Positions 20,282 to 33,194 of a stretch of 64,000 bases of DNA are shown in pieces. The position numbers were made by a program, and so were the translations under genes. The notes under the pieces were generated by a model. It had not been told where the DNA came from and ran no database searches. It worked only from the letters and a program-made list of their open reading frames with translations. The first letter of the stretch is position 1; every line of letters starts with the position of its first letter. Source of the DNA: Phallusia fumigata (Eukaryota; Chordata; Ascidiacea; Phlebobranchia; Ascidiidae); contig QXVZ01003926.1 in assembly GCA_008931825.1 (NCBI GenBank), forward strand, positions 124,001 to 188,000, given 5' to 3'.

Positions 20282-23200
20282 ATGGATTATTATCCCGGCC
20301 TATTTCTGGCCATTATCGGATTACTAATTCCACTGACGATGGCGGCTGAAGGTATGGAACTGACACAAATTTCCCCCTCCAGAACTCTTAAAATTTTATT
20401 AGTAGTAGGTCATGAAAATAGGATACCTAACAGGCAAAAAAGTTATAGCGTAAATAAATCGAATTTGCTGGGTCTAAAAACAATGCGAAGTACCTCAAGT
20501 TTAAAAGGTTGTAAAGTGACATTTGCGTGGGATGGTTGTTTCATAAGTTTGTATCATGATGATCACAAATAATTCATGACTATCTGGTTCGATCATCGAT
20601 TACGCTGTCAGCACTATTACATATCACATATGGATGTCTAGCGTTAAATTGCGGTGACACGAATTTGTTTTTCGCGCAGAAACCTTGTTGGACACAAGAA
20701 ACTACACCACTGACCTCGGATGGCCAACGTCAAGCAGCGGGGTAACATACCGCTACTTATTTTTACTAGGCCACTATTACAGCTAGCGACAAAACCTTAA
20801 CTGACAGGTACTGACAGGTACACCGCCATGGTGGCCGAATACAATTATCGTCATTAAAGCAAGTTTAATCAACCTGACTTGTGCTGGAGGCGTGTTCGTT
20901 TTCCTGTGGCACGCTTTTGCGCAGTTGTCGGCCTCTCATGCCCCTGAAAGGCATCCAACTGTGCGTTTGAAGGCACACTGCCTTCTGATCGTGAAAGCAT
21001 TGTTTGTGCGGATGGCAAGGTGATACAATCGCATGACTAAGCGAGATTTCTATCGAGTGCAGCATGCTGGGTATCCCGTGTTGGGCGCATCGACCACATA
21101 AAAGGCACCGACTGTATTTCAAAGGCGGGAAACAAACTTTGAAACGAAACAAAAACCGCCATTCGCAACTTTTTGATCGCTACTTCGGGGCGCATTTACT
21201 TAGTATTTTCGTCACACAACAACATAAATAATAGCGCTCTCAAAATATGGTGCGCGACACTGCTAGTACACATCAGACTTTAATTACATCATGTCTACAA
21301 GTAATTGACATATACCCTTAGTGTGGGAACATACAATATACACGCGTATACCTGCGTGCGAAGTCCAATGTCACACAACCGTCGTCTTGTTTCCAAGGTA
21401 ATTGCCACATGGGTCGAATATTTGTTGAGCCACGCATTGAATAGGTTGTGTGCGAGACAGGGCAAGCTCGGCTATACAGGTAGCATCCGGTTGTCGCACG
21501 CCCGCACACCAGCCCTGTTTTCAATTGCGACGAAAAGATCACGCCCAGTGCCCGTGAATAGCAAGAAATTCCGAGGGCACGACACAGGAGCGACAGTTAT
21601 GCTTTCCACGACATACGGCGGCTTATTGTGCGGTATTGATGCTGGCCTCGGCAGCTGCTCGACCCACCAGCTTCTATTGAAGCGCAGACAATTACCAATT
21701 TCAGTCCAAGTGTTGTCAAAATCTCAATCGTCAGGCGTGTTTCAAGTTTACGCAGAAATTCAATGTATCTTTCGTGAATGGGTTTGTCCATTACGCCATG
21801 TAATCCGATTACTTTAGGGTCACTAATTGAATCCACGCGTATCTTGTGGTTATTGCACCTAATAACCGGCAATTAAAGCTCAAATACGCTTTGCGCCGCT
21901 TATATCCGCAATTTACCGAATCATGTTTGCAGTATTTTCATAAAGCCGCTTTCTAACAAATTGATGAACGCTGTCTCCTGTCAGACTAGGCCGCTCGATT
22001 TGTTTTTGAAACTAAAAGCTTTTATGGTTTATACAGTGGACAGAAACGAGCAATCACGACGAGAACGGGGCACTTTTAAGAACGTTTCAAGTTTGCAGAA
22101 TCCGTTCACCCGACCAGAACAACTGGTTCCGAACACCTTACATTGAAGTCGGCAACGTGGAAAGAGTTTACATTGAAATTCGATTTACCACCAGGTTTGT
22201 CTTTGACGGCGAAAGTTTATAAATCAGACGAACATACTGCGACATGTTGCACTTTATACGCAGATCATGTGAAGGAATCAAAGGCATCTTATCGTGCAAA
22301 GAAACGTTCAATCTGTATTACTTACCCTCGGAGGGCAAGGATAGTCTAAGAGCTTCGCACATGGACGACACAACATACACCAAGGTAAGCACACAGTGGC
22401 AAACGCACATCCTTGATCCCTCGCACACCCGATCTAAACAGGATCATTCATTTCCTCCGAATTACGTTGTTTACATATCGGTTGTGTGGCTTGTTTAGGT
22501 GGACACCATTGCAGCCGACGAACGATTTAAGCCGGACACAATCAAGACCAACACGGAAACTCGCATCATCACTCCACTGAGGACAAGAGGTCTCTACGTA
22601 GCATTTCAGGTAAATCCGGGAACCAGACATTACTTAATAATTTCCGTATTTATAACCGCGCGCCTTGAGAGCTCATTGTTGAAATTCCAACTGTTAAAAA
22701 CTTTGATTGTTTTTTATTTTGTAGGATACCGGAGCCTGTATGACAATCATGCACGTAAGGATTTACTACAAAACTTGCAAGGAAATACTGAAGGGTCTTG
22801 CGCTGTTTCCAGTCACGGTAGGAGGTCCAGATCTTACTTCGTTGGTGGATGTTTCTGGAACTTGTGTTGCAAATGCCGAACGAATGGCCAACGCACCAGG
22901 TAACGAGGCTGCAATGACATAGGTTTTTACTGATTTCGAAACAATACTCCGCAAAAATGATAACGATTGGTTCTGCATGATTAGTTATTACCAGCAGTAC
23001 ATCGCAAACGGCCACCTGTTCCCAGGCGCAAACCCGAGACCTGTTTGCAAATTGGCGTTTAAAATATGTCAGTTGTGTAATGGACGGGGTTTGCCTTGAC
23101 GGGAATGCTGATTGAACCCAAGCTGCATTGCTACACACAACTGGCCAGCAGGCGCTTGCTCTTAATTCCTAACTACCTTTGAGAATTTGCTCGGTCCCTT

Positions 23201-26200
23201 AGGGAACGCATCATCACTCGCGATGGGATATAGACCAATCTGTTGTCATATGTCAGACACCGCGACCCTGCAGCAGATAGTAAACTACAATGGATTATTA
23301 TTAGGTGCGCGCCCACAGGCCAGCGAGATGGCTTACGATAAAATCTAAGCATAGCTGAGTGTGGGCTACTTTGCGTGCTACATTGGGGCATTAAAGTTTA
23401 ATGACTACATGGTTGCGTCATGTATGTCTTGAATGCCATAGGCAAATTAATTAATTTTATCCTATGTTTTCTTGCTGCAGCTCCTAGTCTACATTGCAAC
23501 GGTGCTGGACAGTGGCAAGTACCAACAGGAGGAGTTTGTCAGTGCGTCGCCGGTTTTCAGCCGAACGAGGAGCTGACCGAATGTAACGGTGAGTATTTGT
23601 GTACACGAAGGTTGTTATTCCAGCAGGTCTGCCACAGGTGCAGCGCATATTAATCGATTTAACTATGCGGCTGCACTCTCCCTTAACTACAACACAGTCG
23701 CGTTGGCACACATTTCCTATTATCTTGTCAATACCCATCAGCCAAAAATTGGTGCGATTGATCGCCTCGTGCCGAGTTGACTGAATCCTGTTGGATTATA
23801 TCCATGCGCTTTTGAAAGGGGGCGGCATGCTTCGTGCTATCTTCAGCCTTGTTTGGATTAGACAGATGGCTGCGAAAACTCGTACGGACGTGCCAATAAC
23901 CGTCACAGGAGCAGCGGCAAAAATGTGGCTAGTTAAAAATCGCGGCAACGTGCATATTACAGATGCTGCGCATATTCCCGCGCTTGTCGGGTCGTAGAAT
24001 CGGTGCATAGTCCCTTGGTCATCGATCAAATTCGGGCGTGCAGTCAGTGTCGTGAACTTTATCATTTTGTTGCTTCACCGAGGGCGAACGGAAACACTAC
24101 GCCAGTAACAAAGGGCAAACATTGCCCGACGAGCGGTTCCAGTGATTAGAAGGATATGAATTCTCGTGTTGCCACTGATTCGCGTTTTCCTGTCAACTGC
24201 GGGCAGTTGAAAAATGACTTTGTTTCGAACGGCGGGATACTTGTTTGAATGGTTGCCTACTGCGCGTCGATATTTTGCACGAGCCGTAGCGAGTATCAGA
24301 TAATATTCGACGTCTCGCTCACAATGTGAAGCGCTGACATATTTCCTTGCAAAATGAATTCCTAATGCGTATGTAATTGGTTCTGGAGTGGGCTCGAGTC
24401 CCCGCGGGAAGTGCTCGAGTCGCAATTTAACGCAGCCCGATTTGCCGATGCCACCTTTTTGCCATATGTAAGTGAGAGTCGAAGGCGCGCCAATCGGTCA
24501 ATATTAAGTGGAATAAAAAGCTTCCCTGAAATCGATAAAAGATTGACGATCAGGAGCTACCGTGGTTAAAAGCAAGTTCTGACAGAAATTTCGCTAAACT
24601 GCAAGAAGCAGTTTTGCATCATAACAGCGTTTAATACGTTGCGTTGAAGAAGTACTATTTGCGGAGACTTTTAAATACAACAGCCTTAGGAGCTGAGGAG
24701 GCAATAACTATTGTCGCTTTACCCAACTTTCCCGTGTGGCTCTTCAAGAGTAACTGAAACAACAGTCTGGCACTCCTGGCTTCGAGATCTGAAGGCCCCC
24801 GAGGATTAATATTTGCCACTTGGTTGACCCTTGTGAAGTCGAAACTCGCGTCTCATAAACTAATGTTTCATCAGCCCCGCACTTACTGTAAGACTCTCAA
24901 CCTAGAAAAGCAGACTTTATTTGAAGTTTCGGGTTCAGTCAGAACGCATAGTTACTTAGAAAACACAAGGCACTGCCAAATACTGAAAGGCAACAAAATA
25001 GGGAATTTATCTTGCGCAGTTGTCCAGGAATGATGTCAATGAAATTGCGTGTATTAAAGGAGCTGTGGTAACAATAAATTTCAACCGTTGTTGGAATTCA
25101 CCCACTTTAGACGCCAAGCTTTGCCATCTGGTTCTCACCAAAGCATTCACGACGTCGCTGTTTTCGTATACTATCCCAGGGTGTACACAAAAGGGCGTCA
25201 CATTAGCGTTACACGTATATCATCCGGTAACATTAGCTGCGTCCAATAAACTTCGCTACACGCTTACATGTTTCGACTCAATAGAGCAATTGTAACGTGA
25301 TCCGTCCAAATGGGAGAATAATAGGTCCTGACCCACGGTAGAGGCATGTTACCAAAGTTTACTAAAGCCAGGCCGATTCTTCTTACGCCCTCAGTTGGGA
25401 GCCGAAGTGGCGGTTCGGGTTGCGCATTTGTTAAGCCCCAATCCGCCCCTTTGCTTTCACAGACGCAAAAACGTTTACAATTTGCCACTGATATGTTTTC
25501 GGTGGCGCGGCTCGCATGCTTTGCGCGTTACTCGATCCGTGGGTAATTAGATATTCGATTCGCCAATTTTCGCGGTTTGTGAAAGGATTTCTATTGTTTG
25601 CTGTCGAGAGTGTGCATCGTAATTAAGCTGCTGCTCATCCGCTGGGTGCTTCTGAATGCTCTGATTGGGTGTCACTGGAAAGTAATTTAAAAATCATCCA
25701 TTTGTAAAAAGTTAAAGCGTGACCCTAATATTGAACATTCGGATAAACATGTTCTTTACATACTTAACATTGAAATGTTTTCTTAAACATGGGTTCATAA
25801 CTCTTTGTGCGTATCCGTTTTATAAGTCACCAACATCGATTTTAACGGTAATATTTTAGCAACGCTCCTGAGAACATCGACCTCGATTTTAGCCCGACAA
25901 AGTGATGACTCCTTAAGTTTGGCGATTGTTGCTTGCGACATCTTAAGTAAGCGCTTTGTTTAAAATGATGGATCGACTGTATGATGTTTTCACGGCGGGG
26001 GAAGATGTCGTTCCTATAATGCTCGCTTTAAGCCGCGAATACATAATGTCGACTATCGATGTGGATGATGTCTATACTATTGTCGAAGAGTTTGCGTTCC
26101 AGACGTTCTCTAACTTTTGTTGTGAGACAAATTGATGTTGCAAGGCCATGTGAACTCGACGTTGTCCGGGAGAAAACATTCCGATCTTTCGGCAAGTGCA

Positions 26201-29200
26201 GAGATAACATTATACCCCCAGTGCTTGGCTCCGTAGCAATTTTAACGCGGCTGGGAAATATATGCTTTGGCAATTTTTAGTTCATCGTGTATTGCAAAAC
26301 CTCTGGGAGGTGTTGTATAGAGTATTGCTAAGTGTTGAATGATTTGTAACTTGTATGTGTCGGGCGGCAATTTTCCGCTTCCACCTAGATTGTGGCGACC
26401 ATTTTGGTCACTGCATTGTCGCGCAATATTGATTTGGTGATTCACCATTGACACCAAAATAAGACCAAAGTATATCAAAAATGCACTGAAGTTTAACAAG
26501 TTTTTGTCTTTAAAATGTTGACCAGCGTTTTTGATCATCCACACCCAGGAAACCAAACAGGCTCAATTTGTGATTCTAATCTTTCGCGGGCACCAATATA
26601 TAGGGGACGATTGAAAGTCATATCCATTATGTCGGATAGCTTTTCCGTGTGCAAAGTATACAACTGCGTGGATGCGCCGTGTCACATCACTGTATGTGGA
26701 TGTAAGCGTTAAACGATATCCACACATATTGTGCTGGGTAAAGGCGCCTTGTGATAACCGTTGGATGAGTTATATCGAAACGAAAAGATCAAAGGCAGTT
26801 TTTATTCAAAGTAAAGCCTGTTCGTCACCCAATGTCACGTTTGGTATTAGGCCAATACTCTCGTTGGTGAAAGATACACGTAAAATGTGTTGCCGCCATG
26901 TACACTCCTGGATATGTTACCAAACAAGGTGTTGAATTATTTACCCACATGTTTCTGCGCACATAGCAACAAGTTGACGTTTTCGCTAAGAATTGAGCTC
27001 ATGGCGTTCACGTGTTCAAGGCATCAGAGGCCTTTGTTCCACTTCTATTACCTCGCTATTGTGTCCCCTCGCCAAAAACATGTTCTGTGTAGATGTGACT
27101 CTTGCTCAATGGTGCGCAATAAGTGAGAAAGTTGCTTTTCTCAGTCTATAACGTCTCGTCATATGTAAATTGATCAGGGTGACTTGGAACAGGCGACATG
27201 ACTTTTCGCGTTTTGTTATTATTGCGATGAGCGCATGATTGATGTGGTGCTGTCGGTCAGTGATCTGCGACCCTCTTTTGTCCACTCAAGCACTTCCGAA
27301 AGCGATTGCAATAAGCATTACCCGGAAGCATATGGTTCGAACTGTTTCGAGTGGTTCTCATCTATCTCGACACTCGCGCATTGCAACATATTTTACAGGG
27401 GCAGGGATAGTTTGTTTATGTCCATGTAAGGTAACACGGGTAAATTTCTCACCACGGTGGATTTACCTGGATTTGGCAGGAGACGCGGTTTTTGGTGCAC
27501 CAACCCTGACTCAGAACAAATTACAAGATATGACTCGTCCGGCGTCTGATGCCATGGGAAAATAACAAACTTTGGATTAAAATATGAGCAACGCTTAAGA
27601 ATGAATCTAAATGGAACCGCAGGCGTTTTATTATTTCCCCAGACCCTTCTAGCGCGTGACGTAAGTTTTATAAGCGTACACCTGCCTACTCAAGGGACTC
27701 GATGCTTTGTATTACGTCACGACTTGAAGGCGAGTACGGGCGTAGGTGGATCTGTAGAATGAGGCCAATGGGACCCAGGCGTCACTCGACATATCTTTTC
27801 GCCCCAGTTGTAGCTCCTACAACATCTCCGTTGCTGAAAAAACATTCCGCTTTTTATATGTTTTCCTTTGTATTTGTACACGTTTTGACTGGCAAACCAC
27901 TTGTACGTGTATACTCCGGGTTATAACTAAAAAGTAGCAGCAATGGCAAGACATAGGGATTTTATGACAATTTGCAAACAAATTTAACCCAAAAATTCAC
28001 TCTTAAAATCGCGCATCACGGAGTTGTGTTTTTAATGCAAAGATGCTAAATTTTTCCGTCTTTCGGCTCAAGTTGTGTGTTTGCGTTGCGGATTACACGG
28101 GGCCAGTCTTATCTCTGGTCATCGTGCGTGCGTGGCCTTGCCAGTGAACCGGTAAACTGCCCTGACACCGACGTTTCCCGCAATAGCAATGCAAATACTC
28201 TTCGTTTCCACACCGTTCGCCCCGCTTCTAATGGCACGCAGATAAATAGATTCGCTGTCTGAATAAGTTGACGCTGCACATCGCTACTGGTTTGCTGCTT
28301 GCCGTCAGCTGACCTCACCCTAGTACATCAATGCCTAATGTTTCATCTTTATCGGACAAGCCATCTCCGACAAGTTTAACTTGCATTCGACGAGACAGGG
28401 TAAAGTCAGACAGGTCTATTTGTTTGTCTTTAGTCCTTAACGCCCCAACCCTCTTGGCAGATTAACCAACGTTTCCTCGGGCAAACCCGCCACATTTCGA
28501 TCAGCCAACGTTTTGACAATTGGTGCTTAATCTTAATTTTTTCTCTTCGTCTAAATATCTGTGTTGGTTTGCAGAATGCCCGGTTGGCAAATTCAAGTCG
28601 GGATCTGGCAACGGTTTATGCAAAGTCTGTCCAAGTAACAGCTTTGCCGTCAGCACAGGATCGCCTGCATGTCGATGCAGCGACGGATTTTTCCGGGCAC
28701 TGGATGATCGAGCCGATGCGTCTTGCACAAGTATGTAATCCGCACCATATACTAAACCAATTCTATGTCGTCCTTGATGTCTAAGCGAGAATACTCACAT
28801 ATAAACATGTTGCCGAAATTGTGATCGTGTTCATCGTGTATGTAATCCGTCTTTAACCTAGGCGATCAAAGGAGAAACGGCTCGGCGAAACTTTCGGAAA
28901 AGCGGTTTGCAAAAGGCATGCTCGTTTTTAATCTAGGCTCGGTGTTCACGGAATTAGTGTTTCCGTACACGTTCCCAGGGTCAAGCACTTGACCTTGACG
29001 ACTGATCGATACTGCACAAGGCTCGAAAAGTCAGCTTCATCGGTGTATGTGTAGGAATGGTTGATCGAAAGTCGATTGTGTTGCCGTGAAACCCGTCCCT
29101 AATGGCAATCAATATCGAGTTAAGGACGTGGCCAGCTGTAATTAATCTCCTTTGTCCTTGTTAAATTGTCATGTCGCGATCCGTGTTTCGACCATTCGCG

Positions 29201-32200
29201 GCAAATTAGAAAATCGCTCTGGTTAACTTGACCTTGTGCTTAATAACACTGGCGTGACCGTAATATCGTTTCTTGATGCAGAACCACCAAGCAAGCCCAT
29301 CCTTCTCGAATCGTTGGTCAACAAAACAGAAGTCATATTGACCTGGAATGAACCCGAAGAAAACGGGGGTCGAACTGACATCACATACACGTAAGAAACT
29401 ATTCTACTTTTCGGTTGATACTTAAATTTCAACTGTGTCTATATTTTACCAATAAATTTAATTTTTCGTACGATAACTGCTGTACAATCCAATAGAAAGC
29501 AGACATAATAAGGTGGAATTATTTTTACAGCGTTTCTTGCCATCGGTGCGACCGCACTTTCACTTCATGCGACGTTTGCTTGCGCAATGTGGATTTCTAT
29601 CCCCGTAAATATCGTCTTACAAACGGGCGCGTCGTCGTTCAAGATCTTTCCCCATTCACGTACTACAAGTTCAAGGTAAGAATTGCTTCAACCAACTTAA
29701 ACCCTCTCGGCGAGTGCTGTAATAACATTTTTCTGAAGGCTTTGTATATTGTTTAAGGTTTACTCGTTCAATGGCGTTTCAAGTTCAAGCGGACTGGAAC
29801 CAAAATTTGCGGAAATAACACTCAAGACCAACCAAGCAGGTGTGTATTTTCACTTCTAAAGTGTGTTCGCATTAGCCTCATAAGCCCAAACAGGAGCTGT
29901 ATTTTCGAGCAAACACATAACTTATGGTACATGTCTGTGATAAAAGTTGCGTTTCATGGACAGTTGCTTTAGATATATTGCCATTTATCTATTTCGTTCA
30001 ATGTCATTTTTTTCTACTTACATTAGTCAAGTGGGATGTCGTCACTGGACCAGACTGCTGGTGCTTGACACTCTGCCGCATGGCGCCACGTGATTTTAGG
30101 GCACCCGCTTTTCGGAATTAAAGTTCACAAAGATAATTGTTTGTCCCGACCAAGTGGGTTTCAATCCTTCTCGGGCAATGAAACTGTGTCGGGCAAATGC
30201 GGGCGATTGCTGGATTTGGGCCAACCTTCCCCGCTGTTTTGACCGATATGTTATTTGCTTTGAGGATATGTATATGTCCGGGGATGGGTTTATGGCATGT
30301 TTGTCAACCCTACAGGAATTCAGATTATTTGTTTTGGAAGTTTTTTTCAGATGCAAAGATATTTTTGTAGTAAATATTCGAGCGCCTTTGACCACCCAAA
30401 TTTGGTTTGGACTAATCAATATGTATTTTTACGCAGCGCCATCTCCCGTCCATCGAGTGCGTATAATGTCTGCCACTAGCGGCGAGGTGGAGCTACAGTG
30501 GGACCAACCAACCAGTCGCGTTCCTGTGGTCGATTACCAGATTCGCTACTCCAGTGTCCACGATACCCGCACCAACGTCACTGAAGACCTTCATTTCAAA
30601 CTCACCCACCTTCAACCATCAACATCATATACTGTCCAGGTTTGTCCCTTCAATATCGATTCTATACTCTTGAGGTCACATTTCGTTGTGTTTGCAATAT
30701 ATTTTGAACGAAACTTATGGTGGGGTAGGAATAACAATGCAATTGTAATGTTGTTTTTTTCTGCTTTAGGTTCGTGCTCGCAGCAAGGCCGGTTTCGGTT
30801 TATTCGGTCGCAAAACGGCTTTTCGCACCAAACCCAAAGTTCGTGTGACCATCGTTCCAAACCACGAAAATCTTTTGCCACATGCCGACTTCGAAACTCA
30901 AACAAACGCGGCAGAAGTGAGTCAGGTGGATGACGAACTGAACACGATTACCAAACCTGTGCCAGATCGCGATCAGTTGATACTCGCCATAGTTGTGACG
31001 TGCAGCCTTTTGGCGATCACAATTGGAGTTCTTCTTATTCTTTACGGACGCAGAAGACGATACGCGAAAACTGTCGTCGCAGACTTCGAAAAGTATCCGG
31101 GATTTATCAACAGTTCTGGTAAGTTGATTGTCGCTTGTCTAACTTAAAAACTTGGATAAATATTGCACATAAGTTGATTGTCTTATGTTGGATTGTGTTT
31201 TTACGTTGGGTTTTTGTGTTCAGTTGACTTGATCAGCACCAAAACATACGTTGATCCAAGCACATACGAAGATCCCTACTCTGCCGTCCAGCAATTTGCA
31301 AAAGAAATTGACTACAGATTTGTTAAGATTGAGCAAGTGATTGGAAAAGGTAACTAATTTGTTCAACCCATACTGAGCAACAGCTTGACAATATCTAACA
31401 ATATCTATAATATCTCACCTTGATGTTTCTGTGTTCAGGTGAATTCGGGGAGGTATGCAAGGGAGTGCTAACGCCATCTTGTCAGTCGGTTGCCATCAAA
31501 ACCCTCAAAGCTGGTTACAGTAATCAGGAAAAACTTGACTTCCTCAGCGAAGCTTCAATCATGGGACAATTTGAACATCCCAATGTTATAAGACTAGAAG
31601 GAGTTGTAACTAGAAGTCGACCGCTGATGATCATTACTGAATTCATGCAACATGGATCACTGGATGATTACCTCAGGGTGAGTGAAATATAGTACAGAAA
31701 GTTCTCCAAAACCAAAAGATTAATTTTACAGCAGTATAAAAAAGTTGATTTTATTCTGTACGTTTGTTTACGTAGGGATTTGTTTGTTTACTGATTTAAT
31801 ACTTTATTATTTGGACAGGCAAATCAAGGCAAAATTCCTGTTGAAAAACTGACACAATTTCTTCACAATATTGCCTCCGGAATGAAATATCTTTCTGACA
31901 TGGGATACGTCCATCGGGATCTGGCCGCTCGTAATGTTCTTGTTGATTCAGATCTCGTTTGCAAAGTATCCGATTTTGGACTAAGTCGAGTGTTGGAAGA
32001 AGTTGGTGAAGAGGAAATGGCAATGTACACAACGAGGGTAAGTTTTACAGCATGCGCAATACCTATCATTTTTTGGCAAAATTTAGAATTATAAAAGCAA
32101 TTTAGAATTTTGATTGTATGTTGTACGAGCTGCGAGCCAACATAATTTTACGCAAACTAACTTTTTTGATATTTCTTTATCTTTAGGGTGGCATGATCCC

Positions 32201-33194
32201 TATCCGCTGGACGGCGCCAGAGGCAATTACGCAACGCACGTTCAGCTCCTCCAGTGACGTATGGAGTTACGGCATTGTGACGTGGGAAATACTTTCATAC
32301 GGGGAACGACCTTACTGGGAAATGTCAAACCAAGACGTATGTCGCCTTTAATCTATTTAGGATATTTAATTTTGCTCTGATTTAAACAAAACAACTTTTA
32401 CAGGTTGTACATTTCGTGGATAGTGGATATCGTCTCCCAGCCCCTTGCTACTGCCCCAGGATTCTTCACTGCATGATGTTGGATTGTTGGAATAGAGATC
32501 GTACGCACCGACCAACATTCAAACACTTGGTGTCGCAATTGGACCGTTTTCTGAACGACGGTCTGTGTCTGAACGAAACCATTAACAACAGGTAAATACA
32601 AAAGACAATGTTTTGAACCGTTTCGAAAATAATAAAAGAATGTCCCACTTATGTTGATTGCCTTTACCGAGAATTTGTAACAGCTCAAAGGCGCGAAAAT
32701 AAACAATTTTTATGTTTTTAGGCCTTACAGAGAGCAGGAAGATTGCATCCCAGAAATATTGGACCTTTCATCACTCGGTCAGTGGCTGGAGCAAATGCAC
32801 CTTCTTCAACATAAACCTGCGATGCTCAGAAGCGGATGTGTAACTGCTGAACAGATTATGCGACTAAGCCTGAGGTATGAAACCAACAAACAAATTTGCA
32901 CTGCATTACTTTACTCTGATGTGGTCAATTATGTTTCTTGGTCGATTTTAATGATACTCCTTTTGATGCTCAGTAAAATATCTAGCCTGAGTATAGCAGA
33001 TTGGCAGCAATATAAAACAAATAAAATTAAGTCTCCCAGTTAGCTTTCTTGGTGTTAAACATGTTTATTCTTGTTACAGTGAGCTTGAAATCATGGGTAT
33101 CGAAGACCCACGTCACATCCAGACTATTCTCCACGAAGCTCAAGTTTTACGCCAGAAGATAGAGGAAGTGAGTAACAGAGGGATTGCTGTGTGA
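20282..33194 (+). CDS. Eph: Eph receptor tyrosine kinase, first tandem gene (20 coding exons, 1012 aa)
   Basis: Exons: 20282-20351, 20680-20741, 22037-22194, 22264-22384, 22499-22609, 22725-22899, 23481-23588, 28575-28730, 29282-29390, 29531-29675, 29758-29839, 30437-30639, 30770-31118, 31224-31349, 31439-31677, 31819-32037, 32187-32336, 32404-32591, 32722-32874, 33080-33194. All introns are GT..AG and phases close exactly (3039 nt). Order: signal peptide (1-21), ephrin-binding domain (about 24-205), Cys-rich/EGF-like part (to about 320), two FN3 domains (321-525), membrane helix (570-592), juxtamembrane Y625/Y631, kinase (650-915), SAM (938-1003), C-terminus GIAV. Catalytic residues K679, E696, D772 and DFG 790-792 are present, as is the activation-loop Y808, so it should be an active kinase. 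In the Eph family such receptors bind cell-surface ephrins and steer adhesion, boundaries and axons. The start is the only Met giving a signal peptide joined in frame to exon 2. The type (A or B) cannot be assigned. Confidence 0.96.
20680..22899 (+). CDS. Eph: First Eph gene: ephrin-binding domain, exons 2-6
   Basis: The five exons encode [76 protein letters not shown] and YYKTC, in the order and spacing of the Eph ligand-binding domain. The NNWFRT motif corresponds to the NNWLRT signature of the family. Cysteines expected to pair in the beta-sandwich are kept. Confidence 0.95.
20742..22036. other. Intron 2 of the first Eph gene (1.3 kb)
   Basis: A plus-strand open frame at 21305-21817 (170 codons) has no recognisable domain, no signal peptide and sits wholly inside the intron. 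It is treated as chance. Nothing else was seen. Confidence 0.6.
23481..28730 (+). CDS. Eph: First Eph gene: cysteine-rich/EGF-like region, exons 7-8
   Basis: Exon 7 encodes [20 protein letters not shown], the sushi-like part. Exon 8 encodes [33 protein letters not shown] and [13 protein letters not shown], the EGF-like part. The two exons are split by an intron of almost 5 kb (23589-28574), the longest in this gene. Confidence 0.95.
23589..28574. other. Intron 7 of the first Eph gene (5.0 kb)
   Basis: This is the longest intron of the gene, with no recognisable nested gene or mobile element. The second Eph gene also has its longest intron (or nearly so) at this same place, so shared regulatory DNA is possible. 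Confidence 0.6.
29282..30850 (+). CDS. Eph: First Eph gene: two fibronectin III domains, exons 9-13 (part)
   Basis: FN3-1 (exons 9-11) has [20 protein letters not shown], the Eph-specific cysteine pairs ([16 protein letters not shown]) and [21 protein letters not shown]3-2 (exon 12 into 13) has [16 protein letters not shown] and [20 protein letters not shown]. About 45 residues of acidic and polar spacer then lead to the membrane, longer than in the second gene. Confidence 0.94.
30977..31349 (+). CDS. Eph: First Eph gene: membrane helix and juxtamembrane tyrosines, exons 13-14
   Basis: The helix [20 protein letters not shown] (30977 on) is followed by GRRRRY, a stop-transfer signal. Exon 14 encodes [12 protein letters not shown] with Y625 and Y631, the two regulatory juxtamembrane tyrosines of Eph receptors, and ends within the glycine loop (VIGK|GEFGEV). 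Confidence 0.95.
31439..32591 (+). CDS. Eph: First Eph gene: kinase domain, exons 15-18
   Basis: The glycine loop GKGEFGEV is completed in exon 15. VAIK carries K679 and EASIMGQF the alpha-C glutamate. [44 protein letters not shown] and [12 protein letters not shown] follow in canonical order. No catalytic residue is replaced. Confidence 0.96.
32722..33194 (+). CDS. Eph: First Eph gene: SAM domain and C-terminus, exons 19-20
   Basis: [32 protein letters not shown] and [19 protein letters not shown] form a SAM domain. The protein ends RGIAV, a hydrophobic class II-type PDZ ligand as in many Eph receptors. The two SAM tyrosines common in vertebrate Ephs are not present. Confidence 0.92.

Noticed and set aside
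21305-21817. 170-codon open frame in intron 2 of the first Eph
   Set aside because: Not recognisable and not linked to splice sites; treated as chance.
22650-23138. 162-codon minus-strand open frame
   Set aside because: Antisense shadow of Eph exon 6 and neighbouring intron.
29500-32500. Possibility that one Eph is a kinase-dead receptor
   Set aside because: Lysine, HRD aspartate and DFG are intact in both genes.
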